This document shows, piece by piece, positions 32,729 to 41,566 of a stretch of 64,000 bases of DNA. The notes below the pieces were generated by a model, which worked only from the letters and a program-made list of their open reading frames with translations, did no database searches and was not told the DNA's origin. The translations under genes were made by a program, and so were the position numbers. Numbering within the stretch: position 1 is the stretch's first letter; each line of letters starts with the position of its first letter. Origin of the DNA: Contendibacter sp031732755 (lineage in GTDB: Bacteria > Pseudomonadota > Gammaproteobacteria > Competibacterales > Competibacteraceae); assembly GCA_031732755.1 (NCBI GenBank), contig JAVMKI010000070.1, positions 13,638-77,637 on the forward strand. Reading direction: 5' to 3'.

Positions 32729-33406
32729 ATGTCCGCCAGGACGGTTGGCTTGCTGCTGTGGCTGGCGCTGGGCGGGCTGGCGGCCATGGCCTTGGCCTGG
32801 CAACTCAAGCACCCCCCTCAGCCACCGGCCGTTCGCGCGGCGCCGCCTTTGGAATTGCCGGTAGCGGCGCCGCTGGAACCCTTTCGCCTGCCGCCTCCAG
32901 GGCAATACAGCGCAGTGGGAATTCGCCCGCTGTTTCTCGCCGAGCGTCGGCCCGAGCCGCCGCCCCCACCCGATGAAGCGCCGCCCGAGAAGCCGGCTCC
33001 CGGCCCGGAACAGAAATTCACGCTGTTTGGCGTGATGATTGCGCCTGGAGCGCAAGCTGCCCTGCTGCGACTGGAAGAGCCAGGCGCGCGAACAGCGCGG
33101 GTCAAGGTCGGCGAGAAAATCGGCGAATGGAATCTGGACGCGGTTTTGCCCGATCACGTGGTGCTGCGCAAGGGAGAAACCACCCAGGAGCTACCGCTGA
33201 CGCGGCCCCGCAAGCCAGGCAAGCCGCACGCGAAACGCACGGGCGACCAACCAGGACAAAATGCGGCTCCCCAGCCCCACCAGCCCCAGCCCCAGGTACC
33301 GCCGATGGCGCCGTCCATCAACGTTCCGGTCGGACCGACGGGCATGCCAGCCGCGCCACCCACGGACGCGCTGATCGCGCCGATTGCTCCCGGACCAATG
33401 CAATAA
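32729..33406 (+). CDS. type II secretion protein XpsN-like (GspC-like)
   Basis: The 225-residue protein has an N-terminal membrane helix, a Pro-rich linker, the homology-region pattern YSAVGIRPLFLAERRP and FTLFGVMIAPGAQAALLRL, and VKVGEKIGEWNLDAVLPDHV. This matches the short GspC-like protein XpsN in the Xanthomonas xps cluster, where it lies between GspM and GspD. It likely connects the inner-membrane platform to the secretin. The C-terminal third (residues 155-225) is Pro/Gln-rich and probably disordered. No PDZ domain of classical GspC is present. The ATG follows the gspM stop by one base. Confidence 0.85.
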   Translation: MSARTVGLLLWLALGGLAAMALAWQLKHPPQPPAVRAAPPLELPVAAPLEPFRLPPPGQYSAVGIRPLFLAERRPEPPPPPDEAPPEKPAPGPEQKFTLFGVMIAPGAQAALLRLEEPGARTARVKVGEKIGEWNLDAVLPDHVVLRKGETTQELPLTRPRKPGKPHAKRTGDQPGQNAAPQPHQPQPQVPPMAPSINVPVGPTGMPAAPPTDALIAPIAPGPMQ

Positions 33407-33426
33407 TGACGCAGAAGGCTGATTGA

Positions 33427-35757
33427 ATGAGCAAAGTTTGTTTTTCTCCGACATCCGGCGCATTGCTGGCCCTGTTGCTGAGCGCGTGCGCGACCGCGCC
33501 GTCCGAGCAGGGCGTTCCGAATGTCCCGTCTCCTGGTGAAGCACCGCGCTTGACCGCGAAATCGCAGTCCTCGCCGGAAACGGCGGGGACCGGCATGGAC
33601 ATGACTCCAGCGCCCAAGGCGCCCATGATCTTGCCAGGCACCGGCACTTTTATCGACAAGAAAGCCGCCGCCAAGCCGGTGACCGCGACCCGTACCGCGC
33701 CCGGCGAGGTGACCCTCAATTTCGACGGCGCCGACATCCGCGATGTCATCAAGGTCATTTTCGACACGCTCAAGGAGAGTTATACGGTCGATCCTCAGGT
33801 GCAGGGCGAGGTCACGGTGCAAACCAGCCGACCGCTGGCGAAGGATCAACTGCTGCCCACACTGGAAACCTTGCTGCGGATGAACCAGGCGGCGCTGGTG
33901 CGCGAAGGCGGTCTCTACCGGATCACGCCAGCGGCCAACGTGGTGCGGCAGGCTGGCTTGCGGCCACGGCTCGGCGGCGGTGGGGTGGGATATGGCGTGC
34001 GAATCATCTCCCTGAACTACATCAGCGCCACCGAGATGCAGGCGATCATCGCGCCCTTTTTGCCCGAAGGCGGTGTGCTCCGGGCCGATGTCGCCCGTAA
34101 CCTGCTGATCATCGCGGGTACGGCGCAGGAACTGGCCAGCGTCCAGAGTACAATTGATACTTTTGACGTCAACTGGCTCAAGGGCATGTCCATCGGCATG
34201 TTCCGGCTGCGCAATGTGGACAGCCAGTCCGTGGCTTCCGAATTGAACCAGTTGCTGGGCGAAGGCTCCAACACACCGATTGCCGGTCTGCTTCGATTCG
34301 TGCCGCTCAGCAAGCTGAACGCCGTGCTGGTGATCACGCCACAGGTGGAATACCTCAAGCAGGTGGCGACCTGGATCGAGCGGCTGGACGGCATCGGCGG
34401 CGAGCGGTTGTATGTGTACGCGGTGCAGCATAGCCGCGCCGACTACATGGCCGAACTGCTCAACGGCCTGTTCAACCTGGGCGGCGGGAGCGCGGCGCGC
34501 GGCGGCGAGGTAGCGCCGGGCCTGAAGGCGGGGCAGTTGTCCGGGGGCACGGCGACAACCAGTGGATTGTCGGGCACCAGCAGCTCGGGATTGGGTGGCA
34601 GTAGTTCAGGGCTGGGTGGCAGCAGTTCGGGGTTGGGTGGCGGTAGCTCGGGATCGTCTTCCCTGTCGGGCGGGTCGACGGGATCGGGCTTGGGGTCTTC
34701 CCGCGGAACGCTTACCGGTGGTTCCACATCTTCCACGGGTGGTCGCGCTGGTGGTCGTTCCGGCAGCGTTGGCGGCGTGATCGGCGCCTTGGGTTCCGGC
34801 GGACCCAGCGCGGGGATGGAGGAAGTTCGCATCGTGGCGGATCCCGATAACAACTCGCTGCTGATCTGGGCCACCAGCCAGAACTACGAACGTATCCTCA
34901 ACACCCTGGAAAAAATGGATGTCCCACCCCGGCAGGTGCTGATTGAAGCCACCATCGCCGAGGTGACCTTGAGCGGCGAGTTGAAGTATGGAGTGCAGTG
35001 GTTTTTCAACAACCGGGTCGGTAACGGCTACACCGGTAATGGCTCCCTGGGCCTTTCCAATGACTTGACACTGACGGACGCGCTTTCAGGTATCGCGAAC
35101 GCCGGCCAGTTCAACTACGCCATCACCGACAGCGCTGGAGTGGTCAAGGCGCTACTCAACGCGCTGGCCACCGATTCCAAGGTCAAAGTGCTCTCCTCGC
35201 CACAAGTGATGGTGCTGGACAACCAGCAGGCATCGATTCGGGTCGGTACCCAAACGCCGGTTCCCTCTCCGCAAACCATCTATGGGGGCACCACCATCAC
35301 CACTGGCGGCGCGGATTACAAGGACACCGGCGTGTTGCTGGAGGTATTGCCGCGGGTCAATGCCGGCGGCATGGTGAACATGGAGATCAAGCAGGAGGTC
35401 GTCGAGCCAGGCCAGTTGGTCGACGTGAGCCAGACGGGATCGGTGGCCAACAAGCAGCGGGCGTTCTTGCAGCGCAACGTCTCCAGCAAGGTGGTGGTCA
35501 AGAGTGGCCAAACCTTGGTGCTGGGTGGCTTGATCCGCGAAAACCGCACCGATGGGCAGAGCGGCTTCCCGATTCTCTACAAGATTCCGGTGCTGGGCGC
35601 ACTATTCGGAAACACCGACCAGCAGGTGGATCGTACCGAACTGATCGTACTGCTGACCCCGCGCGTGGTCCAGGGCAGCGAGGAAGCCAGCCAGGTGACC
35701 GAGGAAATCAAGCGCAAGATGCAGGAAGTCGCGCCGCTGGTGACGCCGGCGGGTTGA
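33427..35757 (+). CDS. gspD: type II secretion secretin GspD (lipoprotein)
   Basis: The 776-residue outer-membrane secretin has a lipobox (ALLALLLSAC, Cys21), an N0 domain (LNFDGADIRDVIKVIFDTL), N1-N3 ring domains, and the secretin barrel with VKVLSSPQVMVLDNQQASI, VGTQTPVP and the C-terminal VLGGLIRENRTDG and IPVLGALFG motifs. Residues about 371-458, in the N3 region, form a long Gly/Ser-rich loop built partly of 21-base repeats. The N-terminal lipid anchor may replace a separate pilotin. It closes the gspE-D operon. Confidence 0.96.
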   Translation: MSKVCFSPTSGALLALLLSACATAPSEQGVPNVPSPGEAPRLTAKSQSSPETAGTGMDMTPAPKAPMILPGTGTFIDKKAAAKPVTATRTAPGEVTLNFDGADIRDVIKVIFDTLKESYTVDPQVQGEVTVQTSRPLAKDQLLPTLETLLRMNQAALVREGGLYRITPAANVVRQAGLRPRLGGGGVGYGVRIISLNYISATEMQAIIAPFLPEGGVLRADVARNLLIIAGTAQELASVQSTIDTFDVNWLKGMSIGMFRLRNVDSQSVASELNQLLGEGSNTPIAGLLRFVPLSKLNAVLVITPQVEYLKQVATWIERLDGIGGERLYVYAVQHSRADYMAELLNGLFNLGGGSAARGGEVAPGLKAGQLSGGTATTSGLSGTSSSGLGGSSSGLGGSSSGLGGGSSGSSSLSGGSTGSGLGSSRGTLTGGSTSSTGGRAGGRSGSVGGVIGALGSGGPSAGMEEVRIVADPDNNSLLIWATSQNYERILNTLEKMDVPPRQVLIEATIAEVTLSGELKYGVQWFFNNRVGNGYTGNGSLGLSNDLTLTDALSGIANAGQFNYAITDSAGVVKALLNALATDSKVKVLSSPQVMVLDNQQASIRVGTQTPVPSPQTIYGGTTITTGGADYKDTGVLLEVLPRVNAGGMVNMEIKQEVVEPGQLVDVSQTGSVANKQRAFLQRNVSSKVVVKSGQTLVLGGLIRENRTDGQSGFPILYKIPVLGALFGNTDQQVDRTELIVLLTPRVVQGSEEASQVTEEIKRKMQEVAPLVTPAG
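34579..34641 (+). repeat. 21-base tandem repeat in the gspD Gly/Ser loop
   Basis: Three consecutive units (34579-34599, 34600-34620, 34621-34641) with consensus AGCAGTTCGGGGTTGGGTGGC encode SSSGLGG repeats; a partial fourth follows. The repeat lies in a surface loop of the secretin N3 domain, so changes in copy number would keep the frame. Confidence 0.85.
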
Positions 35758-35784
35758 ATCGCGGTGATTTAGGAGAACAGAGGA

Positions 35785-37974
35785 ATGCAACCACACGCGC
35801 AAGCCGCGCTGCGCCAACTGTGGCTGAAACAGGAACAGGCGCGCTGTCGACAACTCAGTCAAAACCGTCCTAACGATCTCGGCGTCTGGCGGCGACTGGC
35901 GCGCGCCTGCTGGGAACTGGGCGAAGCGGAACCATCGCTGGCCGCGCTCGACCGGGCGCTGGCCTTGCAACCGGACGATGGCGAGTGCCTGCTGGGCCGG
36001 ATCGTGGCTTGCTTGGCGCTTGGCCGCGCCGAGGAGGCGCTGGCGGCGTCGGTTCGGCTGCTGGAACTATTCCCCGATCACACCGATGCGAGGTTGCAAC
36101 AGATCGAGGCACTGCGCCGACTGGGACGGCCAGCAGAGGCGCTGCAAGCGTGCGAGCAGTTGCTGGCGCTGCCAAGGCTGGTACCAACGGGGCGGTTGGC
36201 GGCGCTGTCGGCGAAAATGGCAACGCTCGACAACTTCAACCGGCTTGAGGATGCCCTGGCAGTTGCCGAGGATGCTTTGGCACTGGCGCCAACTGACCCC
36301 GTCCTGGGTCTGCATCGTGCTACGCTGCGTGTGCGTGTGCGGCGCTTCGTCGAAGCGTTGACAGGAATTGAGACCGCGTTAGCGACGCCGGAAACCCGGT
36401 TTGGCGCATTGTGCGTGCAGGCCCAGGCCTTGGCGGCGCTGCGACGGTTTGATGAAGCCGATGCGATCCTCAATGCTTTGCAAGCGCACTATCCGCACCG
36501 GCAACTGGAAGTCATGTTCGAACCCTGGCGGCTACCCGGCGAAACCCTATCCGATAGCTTGCCCAAACGCTACACGGCGCGTGGTTTGTACCTGATCGAC
36601 TTTTTCAACGCGCAGGCTTGCTGCGACTGGACTAACCACACAGCGGTGCTAGCCGAAATCGAAGATTTGGCGGCTGATGCCTTGCGTCATGGCTTCGTCG
36701 CTGGCCTCGAACCGTTCAGTTTGCTGAGTCTGCCTATTACACCAGCCTTGCAGGCGTCGGTGGCACGCGCCCAGGCGACTGCGGTTGCGGCGCGCATGGC
36801 ACCGATCCGGGAGATGCTGCGAATTGAATGGCCATCGGCCCCCAGCGCGGGTCGGCTGCGCATCGGTTATGTATCGGGTGATTTTCGCCATCATGCGACC
36901 GCGCACCTAACCCGCAAGCTATTTCGGGTTCACGACCGAACGCGGTTCGAAATCGTCGGTTTCAGTCTACATCCCGACGACGGTAGTTTTTATCGACGCG
37001 ACATCGTCGCTGGCTGCGACCGGTTCGTGGAGTTGTCTGGGCTGAGCAACGCTGAAGCGGCGACGCGCATTGCCCAGGAGGGGATTCACATATTGGTGGA
37101 TCTGCACGGCTACACGCGCTACGCGCGGCCGGAAATCTTCGCCTTGCGGCCCGCGCCGGTACAGATTAGTTTTCTTGGTTATCCCGGCACGTCGGGTGCG
37201 AATTACATCTCCTACATCATTGCGGATCGGGTGGTGCTACCCGACACATTGCGGCCTTGGTTTAGTGAACAACCGGTCTATTTGCCTGATTGCTATCAGG
37301 TGAACGATGACGAACAACCGATCGCCTCGACTGGAATCACGCGGCTGGCTGCCAGTCTGCCGGAGGATGGTTTCGTTTATTGTTGTTTCAATATCGCTTA
37401 CAAGATCGAACCGAACGTGTTTGGCGCGTGGATGCGAATTTTGCGGCAAACACCCAACAGTGTGTTATGGTTATTAATGGATACGCCGCGCGGCGTCGAT
37501 TCCTTGCGGGCAGCGGCGCGCGCGCGGGGCGTGGACCCGGCGCGGTTGGTCTTCGCGCCGCGCTTGTCCAAAGCTGAGCATTTGGAACGACATCGCTTGG
37601 CGGATTTGTTTTTGGATACGTTTATCGTCAATGCCCATACAACCGCTAGCGATGCGTTGTGGGCGGGGTTGCCGGTTGTAACCCTCCGTGGGGAGGCTTT
37701 TCAGTCACGGGTTTGCGCAAGTCTGCTGACCGCGCTAGGATTATCCGAGCTGATCGTGGATTGTGAAGCGAATTATGAGGCGCTGGCCGTAGAGTTGGCG
37801 CACGCGTCGGCGCGGTTGGGGGAATTGCGGGCGCGGTTGGAGGAACAACGATTGACGAGGCCGCTTTTCGATACGGATGGTTTTGCACGGAATTTGGAGC
37901 GGGCATTTCAGGCCATGTGGTCCGATCACGAGGCGGGTGGGAACCCCAAGATGATTGATCTTCAACAAGGATAA
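35785..37974 (+). CDS. TPR protein with O-GlcNAc transferase (SPINDLY/OGT, GT41) domain
   Basis: The 729-residue protein has an N-terminal TPR-like helical repeat region (residues 1-260) and a GT41 catalytic region (about 345-700) with LRIGYVSGDFRHHATAHL, LVDLHGYTRYARPEIFALRPAPVQ (positions 436-459), ISFLGYPGTSG, FNIAYKIEP and HTTASDALWAGLPVVTLRG. GT41 enzymes transfer a sugar to Ser or Thr of proteins. The bacterial targets are unknown; the TPRs usually bind the substrate protein. It lies right after the secretin gene and before a gene for a highly expressed secreted protein, so that protein is a candidate target (inference). Confidence 0.92.
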   Translation: MQPHAQAALRQLWLKQEQARCRQLSQNRPNDLGVWRRLARACWELGEAEPSLAALDRALALQPDDGECLLGRIVACLALGRAEEALAASVRLLELFPDHTDARLQQIEALRRLGRPAEALQACEQLLALPRLVPTGRLAALSAKMATLDNFNRLEDALAVAEDALALAPTDPVLGLHRATLRVRVRRFVEALTGIETALATPETRFGALCVQAQALAALRRFDEADAILNALQAHYPHRQLEVMFEPWRLPGETLSDSLPKRYTARGLYLIDFFNAQACCDWTNHTAVLAEIEDLAADALRHGFVAGLEPFSLLSLPITPALQASVARAQATAVAARMAPIREMLRIEWPSAPSAGRLRIGYVSGDFRHHATAHLTRKLFRVHDRTRFEIVGFSLHPDDGSFYRRDIVAGCDRFVELSGLSNAEAATRIAQEGIHILVDLHGYTRYARPEIFALRPAPVQISFLGYPGTSGANYISYIIADRVVLPDTLRPWFSEQPVYLPDCYQVNDDEQPIASTGITRLAASLPEDGFVYCCFNIAYKIEPNVFGAWMRILRQTPNSVLWLLMDTPRGVDSLRAAARARGVDPARLVFAPRLSKAEHLERHRLADLFLDTFIVNAHTTASDALWAGLPVVTLRGEAFQSRVCASLLTALGLSELIVDCEANYEALAVELAHASARLGELRARLEEQRLTRPLFDTDGFARNLERAFQAMWSDHEAGGNPKMIDLQQG

Positions 37975-38188
37975 GGTCGCCGAACCCATCGGTTGACGAT
38001 GGCGGTTGCAGTAGCGGTTTCGCATAATGATGTTGTGCTCTCGCAACAAACCTACTGTTGCCTGACACGGCAAACCGACCGATAGGCATGTTTGCTAACT
38101 TTCGGAATTGCCGTAATTTATTGAGCTTGACTTTTGATCTGAACACCGGTTTATCCGGAAAAATACGTTGATTTGTTCAGTTGCTGTA

Positions 38189-38216
38189 TTGACAGCAACA
38201 CTTTGTTGTGTAGAAT
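38189..38216 (+). promoter_or_regulatory. strong sigma-70 promoter of the secreted-protein gene
   Basis: A perfect -35 TTGACA (38189-38194) and -10 TAGAAT (38211-38216) are 16 bases apart. Transcription should start near 38223, giving a leader of about 120 bases. Apart from this promoter and the leader structures, I see nothing in the 370-base gap after the GT41 gene. Confidence 0.8.
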
Positions 38217-38295
38217 CCACAGACAGTGAGGCGTGTCTACCATAACCGTACAGACAAGCGTGTGCGTAACCGCTGAACTGTTTGTTGGGGTGGTC

Positions 38296-38322
38296 CGAAA
38301 CCTTCTTACAGGTTCGTTTTTT
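38296..38322 (+). promoter_or_regulatory. attenuator-like hairpin in the leader
   Basis: CGAAACCT (38296-38303) pairs with AGGTTCG (38310-38316) with one bulged A and a six-base loop, followed directly by TTTTTT (38317-38322). This has the form of an intrinsic terminator placed between the promoter and the ribosome binding site AGGAG (38331-38335). Further upstream, TGTCT (38234-38238) can pair with AGACA on either side (38221-38225 or 38252-38256), giving alternative stems. Regulation by premature termination is inference. Confidence 0.5.
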
Positions 38323-38344
38323 GCCAACGCTAGGAGTTGACGCT

Positions 38345-39646
38345 ATGAAGTTTAAGGTAAACAAAATTGCCGCCGCCGTGGCCATGGGTCTGGGGACCTC
38401 GGTTGTTGGCATGAACGTCGCGCAAGCGGACGAGTTGCTCTTCCCGAATTTGGTGGCCAGCGATGCGGTGACCACGATCCTGAGCGTCATCAACAATGAT
38501 GACAGGACGACAGTCAAGAGTTTGCATTATCGGTACTATTACAAGACCGATGACGTGAACAAGAACTCCCTGTGCGAGGAAGTCAACTACAGCCAGCCCA
38601 CCAGCCCGAATGACATCGTGACGTTTGACATCGGCGGCGTGTTTGGCGACAGCAAGGGCGTGCTGTTCGAACCGAGCCGCTCCAAGGCTGTTTACGATAA
38701 AGACTTTGCGGTTTTCCGCAACTTCAAGCCGGTGCGCGCGTTTGGCATGGTGGATAACACCAGCCAAGGTTTTGTCCCTGGCGCCAACATCGAAGGTGAA
38801 GTGTTCCTCATCGAGTTCTCGCAGGGTTCGGTCTGGGGTTATGAGGGCTATAACTCGGCTGATATCCTGGGTTCGAATGCCGGCGTGATCGTGAAGGCCA
38901 ATCCGTTTGACTTCTCCGACCGCGTTGAAAACAACGGCGAAGTGATGGTGACGCCAGGGTCCGGCAGTTCTCTGGTTGCGGATAGCTACTGGGCGCCGAT
39001 CGCGGTGATGCCGTGGTCTGGAAATGTGAAGACCGCGCTGTTCGTGACGCCGGTTTCGACCGACCAGCGGTCTGGCTTTTTGAGTGCGACCGTTGCGTTG
39101 GCCGTCATCGACCCCGCCAATACCGGTCTTGATGTAATGTATGACCGTGATGAGAATCCGTACTCTGGCAGGGTGAGCAGGACCGTAACCTGCGTGGCCC
39201 GAGTTGAGGTCAGTAGTTTGATCAGTACGGCGACCCAGCAGTTCCTAAAGGATAGCGGCGGGTGGAGTAATGTGATTGTCAGTGGGGCCAATGCCGTGCA
39301 AGCTCCTGCTCCCAGGGTCTCGACTGGCCAGGCGGTGGTGATGAAGTTGGAGTACAACGACACGGCTCCGGCGGAGCTGGATGGTACGTCCACCGGCAGC
39401 GGCAGTTGGAACAATGGGATTTGGCTGCGGAAAGGCTATCGTGAGTCGGTGGCTCGTATCGCCTTCCCAGGTGCGCCTGCTAGCGTCACCTATCTGCCGA
39501 CCTTCGATGTGCCGTCTGGTGAAGAGTTGAACAGTCCGTATCCTTTGACCGACGTTGCGGCGGCGCAGAAGGCTGGGCTGCAGTGGCCTCCGGCCTATGG
39601 AGCGAGCGCGGCTTCGTACGCCCCGTACGCGTGCGGCAAGCAGTAA
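38345..39646 (+). CDS. secreted protein of unknown function
   Basis: I do not recognise a named domain. The 433-residue protein has a clear signal peptide (MKFKVNKIAAAVAMGLGTSVVGMNVAQA, 28 residues, then DELLFPNLVASDAVTTIL) and no further membrane helix. It has a beta-rich composition with LHYRYYYKTDD, SQPTSPNDIVTFDIGG and a Cys near the end (YAPYACGKQ). I recall similar 'ELLFP...TTI..VIN' exported proteins as uncharacterised in related bacteria, but cannot check. AGGAG lies nine bases before the ATG, and a strong promoter and terminator bracket the gene, pointing to high monocistronic expression. It may be a surface protein, a type II secretion substrate or a GT41 target. Confidence 0.85.
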   Translation: MKFKVNKIAAAVAMGLGTSVVGMNVAQADELLFPNLVASDAVTTILSVINNDDRTTVKSLHYRYYYKTDDVNKNSLCEEVNYSQPTSPNDIVTFDIGGVFGDSKGVLFEPSRSKAVYDKDFAVFRNFKPVRAFGMVDNTSQGFVPGANIEGEVFLIEFSQGSVWGYEGYNSADILGSNAGVIVKANPFDFSDRVENNGEVMVTPGSGSSLVADSYWAPIAVMPWSGNVKTALFVTPVSTDQRSGFLSATVALAVIDPANTGLDVMYDRDENPYSGRVSRTVTCVARVEVSSLISTATQQFLKDSGGWSNVIVSGANAVQAPAPRVSTGQAVVMKLEYNDTAPAELDGTSTGSGSWNNGIWLRKGYRESVARIAFPGAPASVTYLPTFDVPSGEELNSPYPLTDVAAAQKAGLQWPPAYGASAASYAPYACGKQ

Positions 39647-39681
39647 TCGCTTTTGCCACAGTTTGATCTGTGGCAAGTAAG

Positions 39682-39710
39682 AAAGGGCCACTTTGAGTGG
39701 CCCTTTTTCT
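39682..39710 (+). terminator. rho-independent terminator of the secreted-protein gene
   Basis: GGGCCACT (39685-39692) and AGTGGCCC (39696-39703) form an 8-base stem with a TTG loop, followed by TTTTTCTTTT. A second, weaker dyad (GCCACAG at 39655, CTGTGGC at 39668) lies just before it. Confidence 0.92.
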
Positions 39711-39784
39711 TTTCTGACGCATTGAACTGGAAAAGGGTTCCCATGATCGGAAGCCTAGTGGCGTATCCGCAAAGGTAATCAACA

Positions 39785-41542
39785 ATGAAACTGGTTTTTG
39801 CGCTGGTGGGAGCATTGCTAGCCGCCTCGACGGCGGTGGCCGATACCCTCAATACCAAAGTTTTGAACGGACATATCCCTGACCCATACACCGGTTGGGA
39901 TTTTACCCTGACTGGCAAGGGGAATCCCTGGTTCGCCTATTACGATACTGACAACATGTTGTATGTACGGCGGCCTGATGGCTCGGAAATTGGGTTGGGC
40001 GCCACCGACCGGCCGCGCCAGCAATCCGGCCTAGCTATGACCCCCGTCGGCGATAGCGTGGCGCTGTTATGGCGGGATAAATTGCCGCGCAAGCAGTTGT
40101 ATCTGATCCCCAAGCTCGATCCCATCGGTGCGGCGCCGACGCCGGTCGTAGTGGCCGATGAAGAATCAGAATCGCTGACCCGGCTCAAGCTAGAGCGGGA
40201 TGGGGATGTCGAATACCTCTTGTGGCTGGGCGAGAAAGACGATCCGGCCACCAAAGAAAAATATCACATCTACTTTCGCCAGATCGAGCAGGACGGCAAA
40301 GTGCTGTCACCTGTGGAACGGGTAATGCCAGGCCGCTATCCAGCCTGGATCATTGACCGGAACGTCATCCCCGTGTTTTCCTGGATGAAGTACGAAGGCA
40401 AATTGGCGATGACTCTGCGCGTGTTCGACCGCGCCAAGAAAAGCTTTGGGCCGCTGACCAAAATCACCGATGCGCCGCCGATCGCCCCGATCTTCGAAGC
40501 TTTCAAATCAGGAAATCGCTGGTTCCTGCTCTGGCTGGGGCTGTATGAAGATGGCAACAAAATGCTGCTGGAAGGCGTCTACTCCGAAGATCAAGGCCAG
40601 ACATGGAAGCGGTTTGCTTTCGAAGATCTGCGCGATCTGAATATCGGAGGGCTGAGCATCGCCACCGATCACCAAGGCCACATTCTGATCGCGTTGGATG
40701 GCGACCGAACGCTGCTGGACCCCGAAGATCAAAAAAGCAAGGTCTATCTGGTACGCTCCACCGATAATGGAACGACTTGGCAAAAGCCGCAACCGATGCG
40801 CCCTGACGACCTGAAATTAACGCGGGCGCAATACCCGGTGATCGCCATGGGCGCATCGCCTGGAACGGTGATGCTAGCTTGGGAAGATTGGCGCGATATT
40901 CGGCCCAACGTCTACGTGAGTTATTCCAAGGACTATGGAATTACCTGGGAACCAGCGCTGCCGTTGGCGCGGCCAGGGATCTGGAATCTGGGATTAAGTC
41001 CGCGGCCTCGCCTGATGCTGAACCAGGATGATCGTTTCTGGTTGGTCGCCAGGCAGTACAAGGATGATACCCTCTCGTCGGATCAGAAGGACTACGTGCT
41101 CTATCCTTTCACGTGGGATGAAGTGCGCCAGAACGCGGAAAGCTTCAAAATCGCTGAAATTCAAGCACTGGCCACCGAAGCCCGATTACGCGAACGGGTA
41201 ACGCAATACTGGCAGTCTTTGCAAGACGGTCAATACGAGACGGCCTATGCACTCATGGATCCATTCTTCCGTAGAAAACGCAATCTCAAAACCTACCTGG
41301 GCACCACGGGCCGGATCAAGTATGATCGTTATCAAATTGGAGCGATCGTGCGGAAAGGTAATCTCGCTAGAGTGCAGATGGAATTCGAAGCCTCGGTCCC
41401 CGAATTTCAGCTCCCTAGTGGCAAAACCATCAGCCAGTCGGCCAAGACCATGTCGCTCTGGGAAACGTGGGTGTTCGTAAACGATAACTGGTATCATGAA
41501 TACTACGATGCCATGGCCGAACAGAGTTCCACCAGTTACTGA
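39785..41542 (+). CDS. secreted Asp-box (sialidase-like beta-propeller) protein with C-terminal NTF2-like domain
   Basis: The 585-residue protein starts with a signal peptide (MKLVFALVGALLAASTAVA). Three Asp boxes (S-x-D-x-G-x-T-W) are visible: SEDQGQTW near residue 268, STDNGTTW near 325 and SKDYGITW near 380, marking a sialidase-type six-bladed propeller. No catalytic sialidase residues can be assigned by eye, so it may be a glycan-binding or structural propeller. Residues about 455-575 resemble an NTF2-like fold (RVTQYWQSLQDGQYETAYAL, ending WVFVNDNWYHEYY). It is 8 bases from AAGG and lies just before the polysaccharide export genes. Confidence 0.8.
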   Translation: MKLVFALVGALLAASTAVADTLNTKVLNGHIPDPYTGWDFTLTGKGNPWFAYYDTDNMLYVRRPDGSEIGLGATDRPRQQSGLAMTPVGDSVALLWRDKLPRKQLYLIPKLDPIGAAPTPVVVADEESESLTRLKLERDGDVEYLLWLGEKDDPATKEKYHIYFRQIEQDGKVLSPVERVMPGRYPAWIIDRNVIPVFSWMKYEGKLAMTLRVFDRAKKSFGPLTKITDAPPIAPIFEAFKSGNRWFLLWLGLYEDGNKMLLEGVYSEDQGQTWKRFAFEDLRDLNIGGLSIATDHQGHILIALDGDRTLLDPEDQKSKVYLVRSTDNGTTWQKPQPMRPDDLKLTRAQYPVIAMGASPGTVMLAWEDWRDIRPNVYVSYSKDYGITWEPALPLARPGIWNLGLSPRPRLMLNQDDRFWLVARQYKDDTLSSDQKDYVLYPFTWDEVRQNAESFKIAEIQALATEARLRERVTQYWQSLQDGQYETAYALMDPFFRRKRNLKTYLGTTGRIKYDRYQIGAIVRKGNLARVQMEFEASVPEFQLPSGKTISQSAKTMSLWETWVFVNDNWYHEYYDAMAEQSSTSY

Positions 41543-41566
41543 GCAAACCTGCGGCCCTCGCTCTCA

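Noticed and set aside
33154..34431. Long minus-strand open frame (425 codons) antisense to the XpsN-like and gspD genes
   Set aside because: His/Gln/Arg-rich translation without domains, fully inside two well-supported genes; a composition shadow.
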